Of a stretch of DNA of 64,000 bases, positions 42,212-51,657 are shown one piece after another. The translations under genes and the position numbers were made by a program. Source of the DNA: Bacillota bacterium (GTDB lineage: Bacteria > Bacillota > Negativicutes > DSM-13327); NCBI GenBank assembly GCA_017889585.1, contig JAGFZX010000002.1:150798-214797 (forward strand), read 5' to 3'. How positions within the stretch are numbered: the first letter of the stretch is position 1; every line of letters begins with the position of its first letter. Under the pieces are notes generated by a model that saw only the letters and a list, made by a program, of their open reading frames with translations, searched no databases and was not told where the DNA came from.

Positions 42212-42769
42212 ATGAGAATAATAACTGGAAGTGCTAAAGGCACAAAATTAAAAGCACCACCTGGTTTGGATACTAGGCCGACAGCTGATCGAGTTAAAGA
42301 ATCCGTATTTAATATCCTCGGTGACATCGTTATTGATGCACGTGTATTAGATATATTTGCCGGGACTGGGAATTTAGGTTTAGAAGCCTTAAGTCGAGGT
42401 GCAAAATCAGCGGTATTTGTTGATAATAGTAATGATAGCATTGCTATTATCAAAGAAAATGCTCATCATACTAAATTAGTTGAACATACGGAAATTTATA
42501 AAAATGATGTGCTAAGAGCCATGGATAGGTTTGTTCAAACTGGGCGCTCCTTTGATTTGCTATTTTGTGATCCGCCTTATCAACAAAGATTTGTACAAAC
42601 GGTATTAGAAAAACTTGATAAACATCCAATTATGGCTCTAGGAGGCGTTGTTGTTATAGAACATTCTCGGCATGAAGAGATAGCTGATGAGTGGGAACAT
42701 TTACAACTAAAGCGTACTGAGCGATATGGAGCAACTTTGGTTAGTTTTTTACTATATAAAACCAAGTAG
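42212..42769 (+). CDS. rsmD: 16S rRNA (guanine-966-N2)-methyltransferase
   Basis: 185 aa, ATG behind AGGGGA. An RNA methyltransferase with the Rossmann motif LDIFAGTGNLGLEALSRGA (~45-63) and catalytic motif CDPPYQQ (~118). The start MRIITGSAKGTKLKAP and DTRPTADRVKESVFNIL are typical RsmD. It corresponds to Bacillus ylbH. coaD follows after 11 bases, the usual arrangement. Confidence 0.95.
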   Translation: MRIITGSAKGTKLKAPPGLDTRPTADRVKESVFNILGDIVIDARVLDIFAGTGNLGLEALSRGAKSAVFVDNSNDSIAIIKENAHHTKLVEHTEIYKNDVLRAMDRFVQTGRSFDLLFCDPPYQQRFVQTVLEKLDKHPIMALGGVVVIEHSRHEEIADEWEHLQLKRTERYGATLVSFLLYKTK

Positions 42770-42780
42770 GGGGTTACATA

Positions 42781-43263
42781 GTGCGTATTGCAATTTGTCC
42801 AGGAAGTTTTGATCCAGTTACTAATGGCCATGTTGACATTTTTGAACGGGCCAGTAAACTCTTTGATGTACTTATTATTGCCGTGTTTAATAATCCTAAT
42901 AAGAAGCCCCTTTTTGATATGGAAGAAAGGGCAGAGTTGTTAACGTTAGCTACTCGGCATATTCCTAATGTTCGTATTGACCGCTTTTCAGGACTACTTA
43001 CTGAATATGCACTTCAACAACGGTCGTATATTATCGTTAGGGGCCTTAGGGCATTAAGTGATTTTGAATATGAGTTTCAGCGAGCATTGCTAATAAAAAA
43101 AATTGCACCGATGATCGAAACCGTATTTATCATGACGAGTAGTGAGTATTCTTTTGTAAGCTCAAGTGGTATTAAAGAATTAGCCGCTTTTGACGGGCCT
43201 ATTACAGGATTAGTGCCTACGTGTGTAGAAGATAGAATAAATAAGCTTATGAGAAAAACATAA
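42781..43263 (+). CDS. coaD: Phosphopantetheine adenylyltransferase
   Basis: 160 aa from GTG 42781, preceded by AGGGGG. A nucleotidyltransferase with the HxGH variant in GSFDPVTNGHVDIFERA (~8-24), the substrate loop RGLRALSDFEYEFQRA (~88) and SSEYSFVSSSGIKELA (~120). It makes dephospho-CoA from 4'-phosphopantetheine, which links to ACP and fatty-acid synthesis downstream in the window. Equivalent to Bacillus ylbI. Confidence 0.96.
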   Translation: MRIAICPGSFDPVTNGHVDIFERASKLFDVLIIAVFNNPNKKPLFDMEERAELLTLATRHIPNVRIDRFSGLLTEYALQQRSYIIVRGLRALSDFEYEFQRALLIKKIAPMIETVFIMTSSEYSFVSSSGIKELAAFDGPITGLVPTCVEDRINKLMRKT

Positions 43264-43330
43264 TAGATATAGAATGTATTGTTTAAGGCGATGCATATAG
43301 TAGAATAATACCAAGTTGGGAGAGGTATTT

Positions 43331-43783
43331 ATGACTATTGAAGGAATTTTAGATGAGTTAGAAAGTTTATTAATCGATGCTTCCCGTGTACCTTTTACGA
43401 ATAAGAGAGTGTTAGAAGAAGATGATGTTATTCGGCTGCTGGATGAATTGCGGGAAAAATTACCTAGTTCAATAACTGAAGCTAGTCAAATTGTGGCTGA
43501 AAGGCAACGTATCTTAGAAAAAGCCCAAGAAGAAGCACAAAAAATTGTTGATAAGGCGAAGAATTATGCTGCTAAATTAACTGATGAAAATGTTATTGCT
43601 AAACAAGCCCAGGAGCATAGTAATGAAATTGTTATTCTGGCTCACAAAGAGGCAGCTGACCTGCAGAATGATGCGGTAGTTTATGCTGATGATGTGTTTA
43701 AACATCTTGAAGGGCAAATAGAAAGAACATTAGAAGTAGTTCGCCAAGGACACATTGAATTGAATAATTCAAGAAGAAAATAA
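43331..43783 (+). CDS. Coiled-coil protein of unknown function, V-ATPase subunit H-like
   Basis: 150 aa; ATG 43331 has GGGAGAGG at 43318-43325. Nearly all helical and highly charged. Residues ~50-130 form a heptad-rich coiled coil (AERQRILEKAQEEAQKIVDKAKNYAAKL). It has no membrane segment. Similar short proteins follow coaD in other clostridia and Negativicutes and are often labelled ATPase or ATP synthase subunit B-like on coiled-coil similarity alone, so I do not assign that role. The first 45 residues (ILDELESLLIDASRVPFTNKR) recall DivIVA-type membrane-curvature proteins only loosely. Confidence 0.75.
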   Translation: MTIEGILDELESLLIDASRVPFTNKRVLEEDDVIRLLDELREKLPSSITEASQIVAERQRILEKAQEEAQKIVDKAKNYAAKLTDENVIAKQAQEHSNEIVILAHKEAADLQNDAVVYADDVFKHLEGQIERTLEVVRQGHIELNNSRRK

Positions 43784-43792
43784 CTGAATTCA

Positions 43793-43816
43793 GGGCGGTT
43801 TTAGCAACCGCCCTTT
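43793..43816 (+). terminator. Terminator after the coiled-coil gene
   Basis: GGGCGGTT (43793-43800) pairs with AACCGCCC (43806-43813), then TTT. Confidence 0.75.
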
Positions 43817-43896
43817 ATAATGTAAAATTATATACGAAGCAGATGCTTCATTTTTCTATATTAGCAAGTATAAGCTTTTGATGATAAAGAATAATA

Positions 43897-43980
43897 ATTA
43901 ACCGCAAAGGGCATAGAGATCGCAAAGGAAATAATAATGGTTTTCTTTTTGCATGCTCTTTGTGCCTTTTGCGGTTTAAT
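43897..43980. repeat. Long imperfect inverted repeat between convergent genes
   Basis: ATTAACCGCAAAGGGCATAG and following bases are largely complementary to the arm ending TTTTGCGGTTTAAT at 43980. The arms contain CGCAAAG twice. A CGCAAAGAACACAAAGG segment of similar flavour precedes the terminator at 33260. It probably stops transcription from both sides and may belong to a dispersed repeat family. Confidence 0.6.
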
Positions 43981-43988
43981 AGAATGTG

Positions 43989-45272
43989 CTAGCGTTTGAA
44001 GGTATTACGCAGTAGCGAGTCTTTTCTGATGTAAATATACAGTTCTTTTATAATGTGTATAGCAATTGACAAAGCGATCATAATACTCATTAGTAATATA
44101 ATTTGATATCCCACCTGTTCTATCCGTGTAATTAATGAAGTTAAGGCATTGGAGTTGCTAGGAGTAAACATAACTGGAATGGTAAATAGTTTGGTTATGC
44201 TATGGGCCGGGTCTAGCATCAAAATAATAGTGATCAATCCTGCGATAATGGTATGTAGCAATCTAGCCACCATATATGGGACCATTCTTATGCCAGATTC
44301 GATAACAATGCTAGCAACTTGACCGTGAACTGAAAGACCGCTCCAAGCGATAATTGCACTGACTGCTGCCACTTTTTCGATTAAAGGTGCATCTGCTTGA
44401 CTAGCTGCCAAAGCGCCTAAGTCTAATTCGAATAAGCCGCTGACCATAGCTGGAGCGAGGTTAGTATTAAAACCGATTACACTTAATAAACCCGCAAAGG
44501 CGGTTGTCAAAACATCAGTTACACCAAGGACAGATAAAATTTGCAAGAATACCGAGAATAAAATGATAAAGCCACCTATCAATAAAATTGTATTCATGGA
44601 ATTTTTTACCGAATCGCCTAATAGTTGCCCCAATGAGCGTTTATCTTCCTGTTTTGCCTTATATAATGCACGTAATGCTCTAAGTATAATGTTGCCACTC
44701 CCTAGTTGTGTATCATTAGTATGGCTATCCCGTTTTCGACCATGGAAACGAAAAATCACTCCGACAATAAAACTTGAAAGATAATGAGCTAGTGCAATCG
44801 TTGCACCCAGTTCTGGCATGCCAAACATTCCTACAGCTACTGCGCCAAACATAAATAAGGGATCTGCAGTATTAGTAAATGACAATAATCGCTCGGCTTC
44901 GACAGCAGTACATAATTGATTTTGGCGAAACTTACATGTTATTACAGCATCCATAGGATATCCTGATGCTAATCCCATGGACATAGCAAAAGCTCCTATA
45001 CCTGGTACGTTAAAGACTGGGCGCATTAAAGGTTCTAACAAAACACCGATAAAATGTACTACGCCGAGTCCCATGAGAAATTCTGATAGAATAAAGAAAG
45101 GAACCAACGAAGGGAAGACCACATTCCACCATAGGTTTAGCCCCATAATGGCTGCGTCAAAGGCTACTTTAGGATATTGCACCATAGCAATAGTAATAAA
45201 TACTGCACCAAAGGCCATCGCATATGCTAGTAGGCGCGAACGATAGCGTTTGCCTCTGCCGAAATTTATCAT
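43989..45272 (-). CDS. ylbJ: Sporulation integral membrane protein YlbJ
   Basis: 427 aa with a strong GAGGAGGAG site before ATG 45272. Eight or more membrane helices. Two gate/nucleoside-recognition-like domains include FPSLVPFFILSEFLMGLG near residue 50 and ASGYPMDAV near 105. In Bacillus ylbJ is a sigma-E gene needed for spore cortex formation. Its place between coaD (ylbI) and tmcAL (ylbM) matches the Bacillus ylb order, which strengthens the call. Confidence 0.92.
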   Translation of the reverse strand: MINFGRGKRYRSRLLAYAMAFGAVFITIAMVQYPKVAFDAAIMGLNLWWNVVFPSLVPFFILSEFLMGLGVVHFIGVLLEPLMRPVFNVPGIGAFAMSMGLASGYPMDAVITCKFRQNQLCTAVEAERLLSFTNTADPLFMFGAVAVGMFGMPELGATIALAHYLSSFIVGVIFRFHGRKRDSHTNDTQLGSGNIILRALRALYKAKQEDKRSLGQLLGDSVKNSMNTILLIGGFIILFSVFLQILSVLGVTDVLTTAFAGLLSVIGFNTNLAPAMVSGLFELDLGALAASQADAPLIEKVAAVSAIIAWSGLSVHGQVASIVIESGIRMVPYMVARLLHTIIAGLITIILMLDPAHSITKLFTIPVMFTPSNSNALTSLITRIEQVGYQIILLMSIMIALSIAIHIIKELYIYIRKDSLLRNTFKR

Positions 45273-45409
45273 ATGATAATCTCCTCCTCAACCCGGGCGA
45301 TCTGTAATATGTATATTGCAATAGAGTTGAGAATATAACCATATAAAATGAGGAATTAATAAAATAAGATTAATCACCTAAAATTGTTTATGGATAAATC
45401 ACGTGGATT

Positions 45410-46654
45410 TTATGGCAGATAAAGAGGTGAAAAACGAAAGTCCCATGCACCTGTATTCCAATTAGATGGAGGCATTCCTAAGGAATAAATATCGCTGGCC
45501 AACGTATCGATAGCTAACATTTTTTGTAATGGCGTAAGATTATCTTTGCCTCGCTCGTTGCTACTCAGAAAGTGTGTAGTTTTAGTAATGACTGGTATAT
45601 TACTATACTGGTTAATGTGTTTCAAAAGTATGCGGCCCTGTTGATTAAAGGCCAGTACGCGGGCATATAGTGGACCATATTCATCAAAAAAGGCTAGCTG
45701 ATCTTTAGTAGTTCCAAGTAGTGAATGTATAATGATACGTTGCAAACGTGTATAGGGGTAACGTTTACTCTTAAGAAGAGAAAAGAGCTGATTTATGTTG
45801 GCTGACCGCAATGCAGAATCCCGAAGTTTATAATGCAGACCTTCCGATACGCTAGGTAATTGTTCTAATTTTTCAAGGCTGGCAGTTCGTAATTGGGCGA
45901 GTATTACATTGGAAAAATTGGAAAAAGTAACTGGTCCACGTTTTTTCATTAAAATATTCTTAATTATATTTAAAGTCGTTATAGGTATAGCTGAACTTAT
46001 TTCGTCTGTAATGGACATGCTATTTAATAATGCATGCCGAATTGCGGTTGCACTGGCGAAAGGAGCTGTGATATTTGTATCACTATATTGAGATTGTTGC
46101 CTAGTAACAGGAATGGGGATTAGCTGTGGTGCAAACTTTTCTATGGCACGCAGATACTCTACAGCTAAAATATCGTTGGGAGATGTAATAATATCAGGAG
46201 AAATATGATAGTTGCTTTGTAATGATTTTCCCAGGGCGGCTGCATATGTACTGCCTGATTGTAAGTGGATGTGCAGATCCTTGATAACCTCAGCATTCTC
46301 TGCTGAGGTGGCAATTTTGTTCAATACAGCACGGTCAGCATGTTCAGCTCCAAAACAAATATGACTGACAACACCTAATGAATTCAAAAGGCGGATGCCA
46401 CCGGTGGCAAAGTATTGAGCACTACGTACAACAAAGGCGGTCGGCAGCTCAATAATTAAGTCGACGCCACCGCGAATAGCCATTTCGGCTCTCTTCCATT
46501 TATCGAAGATAGCTGGTTCGCCTCTTTGCATAAAATTACCGCTCATAACTCCTATGACAAATGGACAATCTGACTGCTTTTTTGCGGCATCTAAATGCCA
46601 TTTGTGTCCATTATGGAAAGGATTGTATTCTACAATAATACCAACTGCTTGCAT
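45410..46654 (-). CDS. tmcAL: tRNA(Met) cytidine acetate ligase
   Basis: 414 aa. The N-terminal nucleotidyltransferase motif EYNPFHNGHKWHL (HxGH type) at ~9-21 and VMSGNFMQRGEPAIFDKW near 38 define the family, with a C-terminal half specific to TmcAL (YlbM). It uses ATP and acetate to acetylate C34 of the elongator tRNA-Met. It is divergent from ackA, another acetate-handling gene, with 174 bases between them. Confidence 0.93.
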   Translation of the reverse strand: MQAVGIIVEYNPFHNGHKWHLDAAKKQSDCPFVIGVMSGNFMQRGEPAIFDKWKRAEMAIRGGVDLIIELPTAFVVRSAQYFATGGIRLLNSLGVVSHICFGAEHADRAVLNKIATSAENAEVIKDLHIHLQSGSTYAAALGKSLQSNYHISPDIITSPNDILAVEYLRAIEKFAPQLIPIPVTRQQSQYSDTNITAPFASATAIRHALLNSMSITDEISSAIPITTLNIIKNILMKKRGPVTFSNFSNVILAQLRTASLEKLEQLPSVSEGLHYKLRDSALRSANINQLFSLLKSKRYPYTRLQRIIIHSLLGTTKDQLAFFDEYGPLYARVLAFNQQGRILLKHINQYSNIPVITKTTHFLSSNERGKDNLTPLQKMLAIDTLASDIYSLGMPPSNWNTGAWDFRFSPLYLP

Positions 46655-46828
46655 AATTATTTAGTCACTCCAATTATTAATAAATTTTGCTTATAATCGA
46701 CAAATTTAGATTTAAATAGTACTTTATAAAAATCTAGGAGGAGAAAACAATATTGTGTCGAATTTAAATTCAATTGTGTAGTTATCTATATTATGTAACG
46801 ATGTATAAATAAAAAGGGGGATATTAAT

Positions 46829-48025
46829 ATGAAAGTTTTAGTCGTTAATTGTGGAAGCTCTTCTCTAAAATATCAATTATTTGAAATGAATGATGAGTCA
46901 GTATTGGCTAAAGGTTTGGTTGAACGTATTGGCCTTGAGGGTTCTGTTTTGACTCATGAACCTACTGATAAGGATAAAGTTAAGATCAATGCTGATATTA
47001 AGAATCATACAATTGCTATTGGTTTGGTTTTAGAAGCATTAATTGATGCTAACCATGGCGTAATTTTCAGTATGGCAGAAATTGACGCCGTTGGTCATCG
47101 TGGTGTTCATGGTGGTGAAATGTTTTCTGATTCCGTACTCGTAACAGCAGATGTAATAAAAGCCATTGAACAGTGCATTGAAATGGCACCACTTCATAAT
47201 CCACCAAATATTTCTGGTATTAATGCTTGTACAGAATTAATGCCTGGTGTACCACAGGTAGCTGTTTTTGATACTGCATTTCATCAAACTATGCCTAAAA
47301 AAGCCTACATGTATGCGCTTCCTTATGAAGCTTATGAAAAATATGGCATAAGGCGTTATGGCTTTCATGGAACATCCCATAAATATGTTTCACAAAGAGT
47401 CGCTGAGATGATGGGCAAAGATTATAAGGAGCTAAAAATTATTACTTGTCATTTAGGTAATGGCTCTAGTCTTGCGGCAATAATGAATGGACAATGTGTT
47501 GATACAAGTATGGGTTTCACACCACTTGAGGGTTTGGTAATGGGTACTCGTTGCGGTAATATTGATCCAGCAATCATACCGTTTTTGATGAAAAAAGAAT
47601 CTATGACCATGGAAGAAATTGATACTTATATTAATAAGAAATCAGGAGTGTTAGGTGTTTCTGGAGTATCAAGCGACTTCCGTGATATTGAGAAAGCGGC
47701 TGAGGGTGGTAACGAACGTGCTCAATTGGCTTTAGATATGTTTACATATGAAGTTGTTAAATTTATTGGCAGTTATGCAGCAGCAATGAATGGTGTAGAT
47801 GCTATTGTATTTACCGCTGGCGTTGGTGAAAATGCTATTTCCATGCGTGCAAATATTACTGCTGGTGTGGAATATTTGGGTACTAAAATTGATAACGAAA
47901 AAAATAATGTCCGTGGCAAAGAACGGGAAATTAGTGTTGACGGCTCAAAAGTAAAAGTATTTATCATTCCGACTAATGAAGAACTAGTGATTGCTCGTGA
48001 TACAGCAAAGATTTGCAAAAAGTAA
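46829..48025 (+). CDS. ackA: Acetate kinase
   Basis: 398 aa, ATG behind AAGGGGG. It begins [19 protein letters not shown], the ASKHA phosphate-binding fold. [10 protein letters not shown] (~92), the catalytic aspartate region [10 protein letters not shown] (~148), [12 protein letters not shown] (~178) and [11 protein letters not shown] (~208) are all intact. It interconverts acetyl phosphate and acetate with ATP. pta is not adjacent. It lies within the ylbM-ylbN order. Confidence 0.97.
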   Translation: MKVLVVNCGSSSLKYQLFEMNDESVLAKGLVERIGLEGSVLTHEPTDKDKVKINADIKNHTIAIGLVLEALIDANHGVIFSMAEIDAVGHRGVHGGEMFSDSVLVTADVIKAIEQCIEMAPLHNPPNISGINACTELMPGVPQVAVFDTAFHQTMPKKAYMYALPYEAYEKYGIRRYGFHGTSHKYVSQRVAEMMGKDYKELKIITCHLGNGSSLAAIMNGQCVDTSMGFTPLEGLVMGTRCGNIDPAIIPFLMKKESMTMEEIDTYINKKSGVLGVSGVSSDFRDIEKAAEGGNERAQLALDMFTYEVVKFIGSYAAAMNGVDAIVFTAGVGENAISMRANITAGVEYLGTKIDNEKNNVRGKEREISVDGSKVKVFIIPTNEELVIARDTAKICKK

Positions 48026-48130
48026 TCGTTCATTCCTTTACTAATAATACATTGTTTTTTGTTCAACTTCAAACGCCGACTTATATTTCTTGCTGATTCA
48101 AGAGTTTGGTGCAAATTAAGCCTTTTTTTG

Positions 48131-48159
48131 TTGACAAAATATAGAGGGGTAGCTATAAT
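48131..48159 (+). promoter_or_regulatory. Sigma-A promoter of the DUF177-rpmF operon
   Basis: Perfect TTGACA (48131-48136), 17-base spacer, perfect TATAAT (48154-48159). Confidence 0.9.
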
Positions 48160-48183
48160 AGATGAAGGTTGAGGTGGAAAATG

Positions 48184-48687
48184 ATGAAAATTAATATCCT
48201 ACAAGCTAAAAAAAATATTGGTAGCCGGGAAAAATTTAAATTTGTCACTTCTACTGAAGAAATAGACCTAGTGGGTGAAGGCCCTTGGATCAGTAATGAA
48301 ATAAAGGTTGAAGGCGAATTAACAAATAATGGGCGGGTATTAAAGATTAATGGCGTTATTCATGCTACAGCTAAACATCAATGTAACTACTGCTTAGAGG
48401 ATTTTATTACTAATATGGAAATTCCTTTTAGTGAAGATTATCAAGAAGTCAGTAATGAAGAAATTGATGATGAAACTGATTTAGCTTATTATAATGGTGA
48501 TGAAATTGATATTGCCGATTTAGTGCGTGAAAGCATGATATTAGCTGAACCCTTGAAAGTTGTATGCAGTAAAAGTTGCCTGGGGTTATGTCCACATTGT
48601 GGTATTAATCTTAATGTCTCAGAATGTTGCTGTAATGACAATGTAATCGACCCAAGACTTGCAGTATTAAGTAAACTATTAAAGTAA
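48184..48687 (+). CDS. DUF177 protein (YlbN/YceD), 23S rRNA accumulation factor family
   Basis: 167 aa. GAGGTGG at 48171-48177 serves ATG 48184 best; ATG 48181 is an alternative. DUF177 domain: CNYCLEDFITNMEIPFSEDY near residue 65 and IDIADLVRESMILAEPLKVVC near 105. The C-terminus holds a CSKSCLGLCPHCG cluster and CCC residues, probably zinc-binding. Homologues upstream of rpmF are linked to ribosome assembly (YceD affects 23S rRNA accumulation). Equivalent to Bacillus ylbN. Confidence 0.9.
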   Translation: MKINILQAKKNIGSREKFKFVTSTEEIDLVGEGPWISNEIKVEGELTNNGRVLKINGVIHATAKHQCNYCLEDFITNMEIPFSEDYQEVSNEEIDDETDLAYYNGDEIDIADLVRESMILAEPLKVVCSKSCLGLCPHCGINLNVSECCCNDNVIDPRLAVLSKLLK

Positions 48688-48732
48688 ATTACAGTAGCCA
48701 TGATTGAAATCCTGTTAAGGAGGTGTGTAATA

Positions 48733-48915
48733 ATGGCAGTACCTAAGCGTAAAACGTCTAAAGCCCGTCGTGATAAGCGTCGTGCTAATTGGAAATTAAC
48801 CGTTCCTGGTTTGATTGCATGTCCGCAATGTCACGAACTGAAAATGCCTCATCGAGTATGTCCTGAATGTGGTAATTATAACGGTAAGGTAGTTATAAAA
48901 GCAAAAGCAGAATAA
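48733..48915 (+). CDS. rpmF: 50S ribosomal protein L32
   Basis: 60 aa; ATG 48733 follows AAGGAGGTG. It starts [19 protein letters not shown] as in all L32 proteins. The C-terminal half has CPQC and CPEC, the four-cysteine zinc ribbon, so this is the C+ form. Co-transcribed with the DUF177 gene; a hairpin after it separates it at least partly from fapR. Confidence 0.97.
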   Translation: MAVPKRKTSKARRDKRRANWKLTVPGLIACPQCHELKMPHRVCPECGNYNGKVVIKAKAE

Positions 48916-48925
48916 GATTATTTTT

Positions 48926-48976
48926 AGTGAGCAAGATAAGAGTTGATAAAACTTTTTTCTTGCTCACTGTTTTTTC
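48926..48976 (+). terminator. Terminator after rpmF
   Basis: AGTGAGCAAG (48926-48935) pairs with CTTGCTCACT (48959-48968), followed by GTTTTTT. It lies immediately upstream of the fapR promoter. Confidence 0.8.
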
Positions 48977-48977
48977 C

Positions 48978-49027
48978 TTGCATTTTAAATAGTAACTGGT
49001 TATAATACTAAGTGCTAAGTGTTAGGT
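48978..49027 (+). promoter_or_regulatory. fapR promoter with tandem repeats over the start site
   Basis: TTGCAT (48978-48983), 17-base spacer, TATAAT (49001-49006), start expected near 49013. CTAAGTG occurs twice in tandem (49008-49014, 49015-49021), then TTAGGT. The position suits an operator, possibly for FapR itself, though it is not the Bacillus FapR palindrome. Confidence 0.65.
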
Positions 49028-49056
49028 ATATAAGAAAAAAATTAGGTGATATTATA

Positions 49057-49611
49057 TTGCGAATTCAGAAAAAAGTACGCCAGACAAATCTGCAAGAAAA
49101 ATTAGCGTCCAGTCCTTTTTTGACTGATGGAGAGCTGGCCGTATTGCTTAATGTTAGTGTGCAAACTATTCGTTTGGATCGTTTAGAATTAGGTATACCT
49201 GAATTGCGCGGTCGCACAAAGCAAATGGCCGAAAGTGCTCAAGATAAATTAAAAGCAATTTCTAGTGGCGATATTATTGGTGAGCTCATTGATTTAGAGC
49301 TCGGCGTACAAGGCATTTCGGTTATGACGATTACCCCGGACATGGTTTTTGAAAAGACGAAAATTGCTCGTGGCCATTATGTATTCTCACAGGCCAATTC
49401 ATTAGCTATTGCAATTATCGATGCACCAACAGCCTTGACTGGTGTTGCTAACATAAAATATAAAATACCGATTCATGTTGGTGAAAAATTAGTTGCCAAA
49501 GCAGAAGTCATAAGAAAGCGTGGTAATAAATATTTTATTTGGGTAAAAACTCGAAATGAAAAACAAGAAGTATTTCGAGCTAAATTTATAATGGTCTCAT
49601 TGGAACCATGA
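49057..49611 (+). CDS. fapR: Fatty-acid/phospholipid synthesis repressor FapR
   Basis: 184 aa from TTG 49057 with AGGTGAT upstream. A GTG at 49012 would coincide with the expected transcription start and is rejected. An N-terminal helix-turn-helix ([32 protein letters not shown], residues ~20-50, quoted here in parts: SVQTIRLDR) is followed by a hot-dog thioesterase-like domain (~90-184) that in Bacillus binds malonyl-CoA. It should repress this operon until malonyl-CoA accumulates. plsX follows with a 14-base gap. Confidence 0.92.
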   Translation: MRIQKKVRQTNLQEKLASSPFLTDGELAVLLNVSVQTIRLDRLELGIPELRGRTKQMAESAQDKLKAISSGDIIGELIDLELGVQGISVMTITPDMVFEKTKIARGHYVFSQANSLAIAIIDAPTALTGVANIKYKIPIHVGEKLVAKAEVIRKRGNKYFIWVKTRNEKQEVFRAKFIMVSLEP

Positions 49612-49625
49612 ATGGAGATAAACGA

Positions 49626-50648
49626 ATGAAGGTTGCCGTTGACGCCATGGGTAGTGATTATGCGCCAAAAGAGATTATTCTCGGAGCCATACAAGCTGCT
49701 CAAGAATATGAATGTGAAGTTGTTTTAGTTGGAGATGAATTTCAAATAAAACAAGTTCTAGAAACAATTGAAAATTGGGAAGCACTTAATGTTAGCATTT
49801 ATCATGCCAGCGAAATAATTGAAATGCACGAACACCCTGGTGCAGCTGTGCGTAAGAAAAAGGATGCATCAGTCGTTGTCGCAACACGTTTAGTAAAAGA
49901 AGGAGCTTGTGATGCTGTTGTCTCGGCGGGTAGCACTGGTGCGGCAGTAGCGGCAGCTTTGTTTGGATTAGGCCGGATTAAAGGCGTTGAACGCCCAACA
50001 ATTGCAACTCCAATTCCTAATCTTACTGGAACTACTGTACTGTTAGATTCTGGTGCAACTATAGATAGTAAACCAAAGCATTTGGTACAAAGCGCAGTGA
50101 TGGGTTCCATTTATTCACAATATATTTTAAATATCAATCATCCACGTGTTGGTTTATTAAATATAGGTGAAGAAGAGACTAAAGGTAATGAACAGGCCTT
50201 AGCTACATATCCATTATTAAAACAGTTGCAAACTATCAACTTTATTGGTAATGTGGAAGGCAGAGATATTCCTAAAGGAACCGTGGATGTCGTAGTTTGT
50301 GATGGATTTGTTGGTAATGTAGTATTAAAACTAGGTGAGGGTTTGAGTAACACAATTATGCATTTGGTAAAAGAAGCTGTAAAAAGTAGCGGTATTTTAA
50401 CAAAACTCGCATCATTAATGGTGTTACCTGCATTAAAAAACCTAAAAAAGAAACTTGATTATGCTGAATATGGCGGAGCTCCATTGCTCGGAGTTGACGG
50501 ATGTTTTATTATTTGTCATGGTAGTTCTAAAGCGAAGGCTATCAAAAATGCTATCCGTGTTGCTAATGAATTTACACAAAATAGAGTTGTTGAACATATA
50601 CGGGACAATATTGCGCAAGAAGGGGTTGTGACTAGTGCAGGAGATTAA
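49626..50648 (+). CDS. plsX: Phosphate acyltransferase PlsX
   Basis: 340 aa. ATG 49626 follows GGAGA at 49614-49618 and gives MKVAVDAMGSDYAPKEI, the standard N-terminus; the in-frame ATG 49608 overlaps the fapR stop. It converts acyl-ACP to acyl-phosphate, substrate of PlsY. Conserved motifs HEHPGAAVRKKKDAS, VSAGSTGAAVAAAL and VCDGFVGNVVLKLGEG are complete. The 3' end overlaps fabH by 14 bases. Confidence 0.96.
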   Translation: MKVAVDAMGSDYAPKEIILGAIQAAQEYECEVVLVGDEFQIKQVLETIENWEALNVSIYHASEIIEMHEHPGAAVRKKKDASVVVATRLVKEGACDAVVSAGSTGAAVAAALFGLGRIKGVERPTIATPIPNLTGTTVLLDSGATIDSKPKHLVQSAVMGSIYSQYILNINHPRVGLLNIGEEETKGNEQALATYPLLKQLQTINFIGNVEGRDIPKGTVDVVVCDGFVGNVVLKLGEGLSNTIMHLVKEAVKSSGILTKLASLMVLPALKNLKKKLDYAEYGGAPLLGVDGCFIICHGSSKAKAIKNAIRVANEFTQNRVVEHIRDNIAQEGVVTSAGD

Positions 50649-51657
50649 AAAATCAGTAGGTATTATTGGTATAGGTACTTATTTACCAGAAAAAGTACTT
50701 ACGAATAAAGATCTTGAAAAAATGGTGGATACATCAGATGCGTGGATTGTTGAACGAACAGGTATCAGAGAACGGCGCATTGCTGAATCAGACATCGCTA
50801 CATCTGATCTAGCTGCCTGTGCTGCCGAAAAAGCGCTCAGTGACGCTGGAGTGTCTGCAGATGAAATTGATTTAATTATTGTAGCGACAGTAACGCCTGA
50901 TATGCTTTTCCCATCAACGGCTTGTCTTGTGCAAGATAAAATAAAAGCTAGTAAAGCCGCCGCATTTGACTTGTCAGCAGGATGTTCCGGTTTTGTTTAT
51001 GGTTTGGTTACTGGTAGTCAATTTATACAAAATGGTATATATAAAAAAGTTCTGGTTATTGGAGCAGAGGCTCTTTCAAAAATTATTGATTGGGATGACA
51101 GAAATACTTGCGTGTTATTCGGTGATGGCGCTGGAGCTGTTGTATTAGGAGAAGTAGAGTCAGGTTATGGCATTTTAGGGGTTGAACTTGGTGCTGATGG
51201 TTCAGGGGGAGATCTCTTGAAAATGCCTGGTGGCGGTTCGCGTCTACCAGCAACAATGGAAAGTGTGAATAATCGTCAACATTTTCTACAAATGAGTGGC
51301 AGTGATGTATTTAAATTTGCAATTAAGGTGATGGGCGAAGCTGCAGTTAAAGCATTAGATGGTGCTGGACTCACCAATGAGGATATCGATTGTCTGATTC
51401 CTCATCAAGCCAATAATAGAATTATTCAATCAGCTGCCAAAAGATTGAAAGTTCCAATGGAAAAAGTAATTGTGAATGTTGATAAATATGGTAATACATC
51501 ATCTGCATCGATTCCTATTGCTATGGACGAAGCAATTAAGAGTAATAAAATCAAAGATAATGATATAGTCGTCTTAGTGGGTTTTGGTGCAGGACTTACT
51601 TGGGCATCTTGTGTCATAAAATGGTGCAAGGAGGGTAATACTGTTGCTTCAAAGTAA
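50635..51657 (+). CDS. fabH: 3-oxoacyl-ACP synthase III
   Basis: 340 aa from GTG 50635 (AAGGGG upstream), overlapping plsX. The catalytic triad is visible: Cys in DLSAGCSGFVYGL (~115), His in IPHQANNRI (~255) and Asn in YGNTSSASIP (~285). It initiates fatty-acid synthesis by condensing an acyl-CoA with malonyl-ACP. The fabK start lies within its last 14 bases, so translation is coupled along the operon. Confidence 0.96.
   Translation: MQEIKKSVGIIGIGTYLPEKVLTNKDLEKMVDTSDAWIVERTGIRERRIAESDIATSDLAACAAEKALSDAGVSADEIDLIIVATVTPDMLFPSTACLVQDKIKASKAAAFDLSAGCSGFVYGLVTGSQFIQNGIYKKVLVIGAEALSKIIDWDDRNTCVLFGDGAGAVVLGEVESGYGILGVELGADGSGGDLLKMPGGGSRLPATMESVNNRQHFLQMSGSDVFKFAIKVMGEAAVKALDGAGLTNEDIDCLIPHQANNRIIQSAAKRLKVPMEKVIVNVDKYGNTSSASIPIAMDEAIKSNKIKDNDIVVLVGFGAGLTWASCVIKWCKEGNTVASK

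Noticed and set aside
46737..46781. Eight-codon frame (GTG 46755) behind a GGAGGAG site upstream of ackA
   Set aside because: Too short to support as a leader peptide; no terminator or regulatory structure accompanies it.
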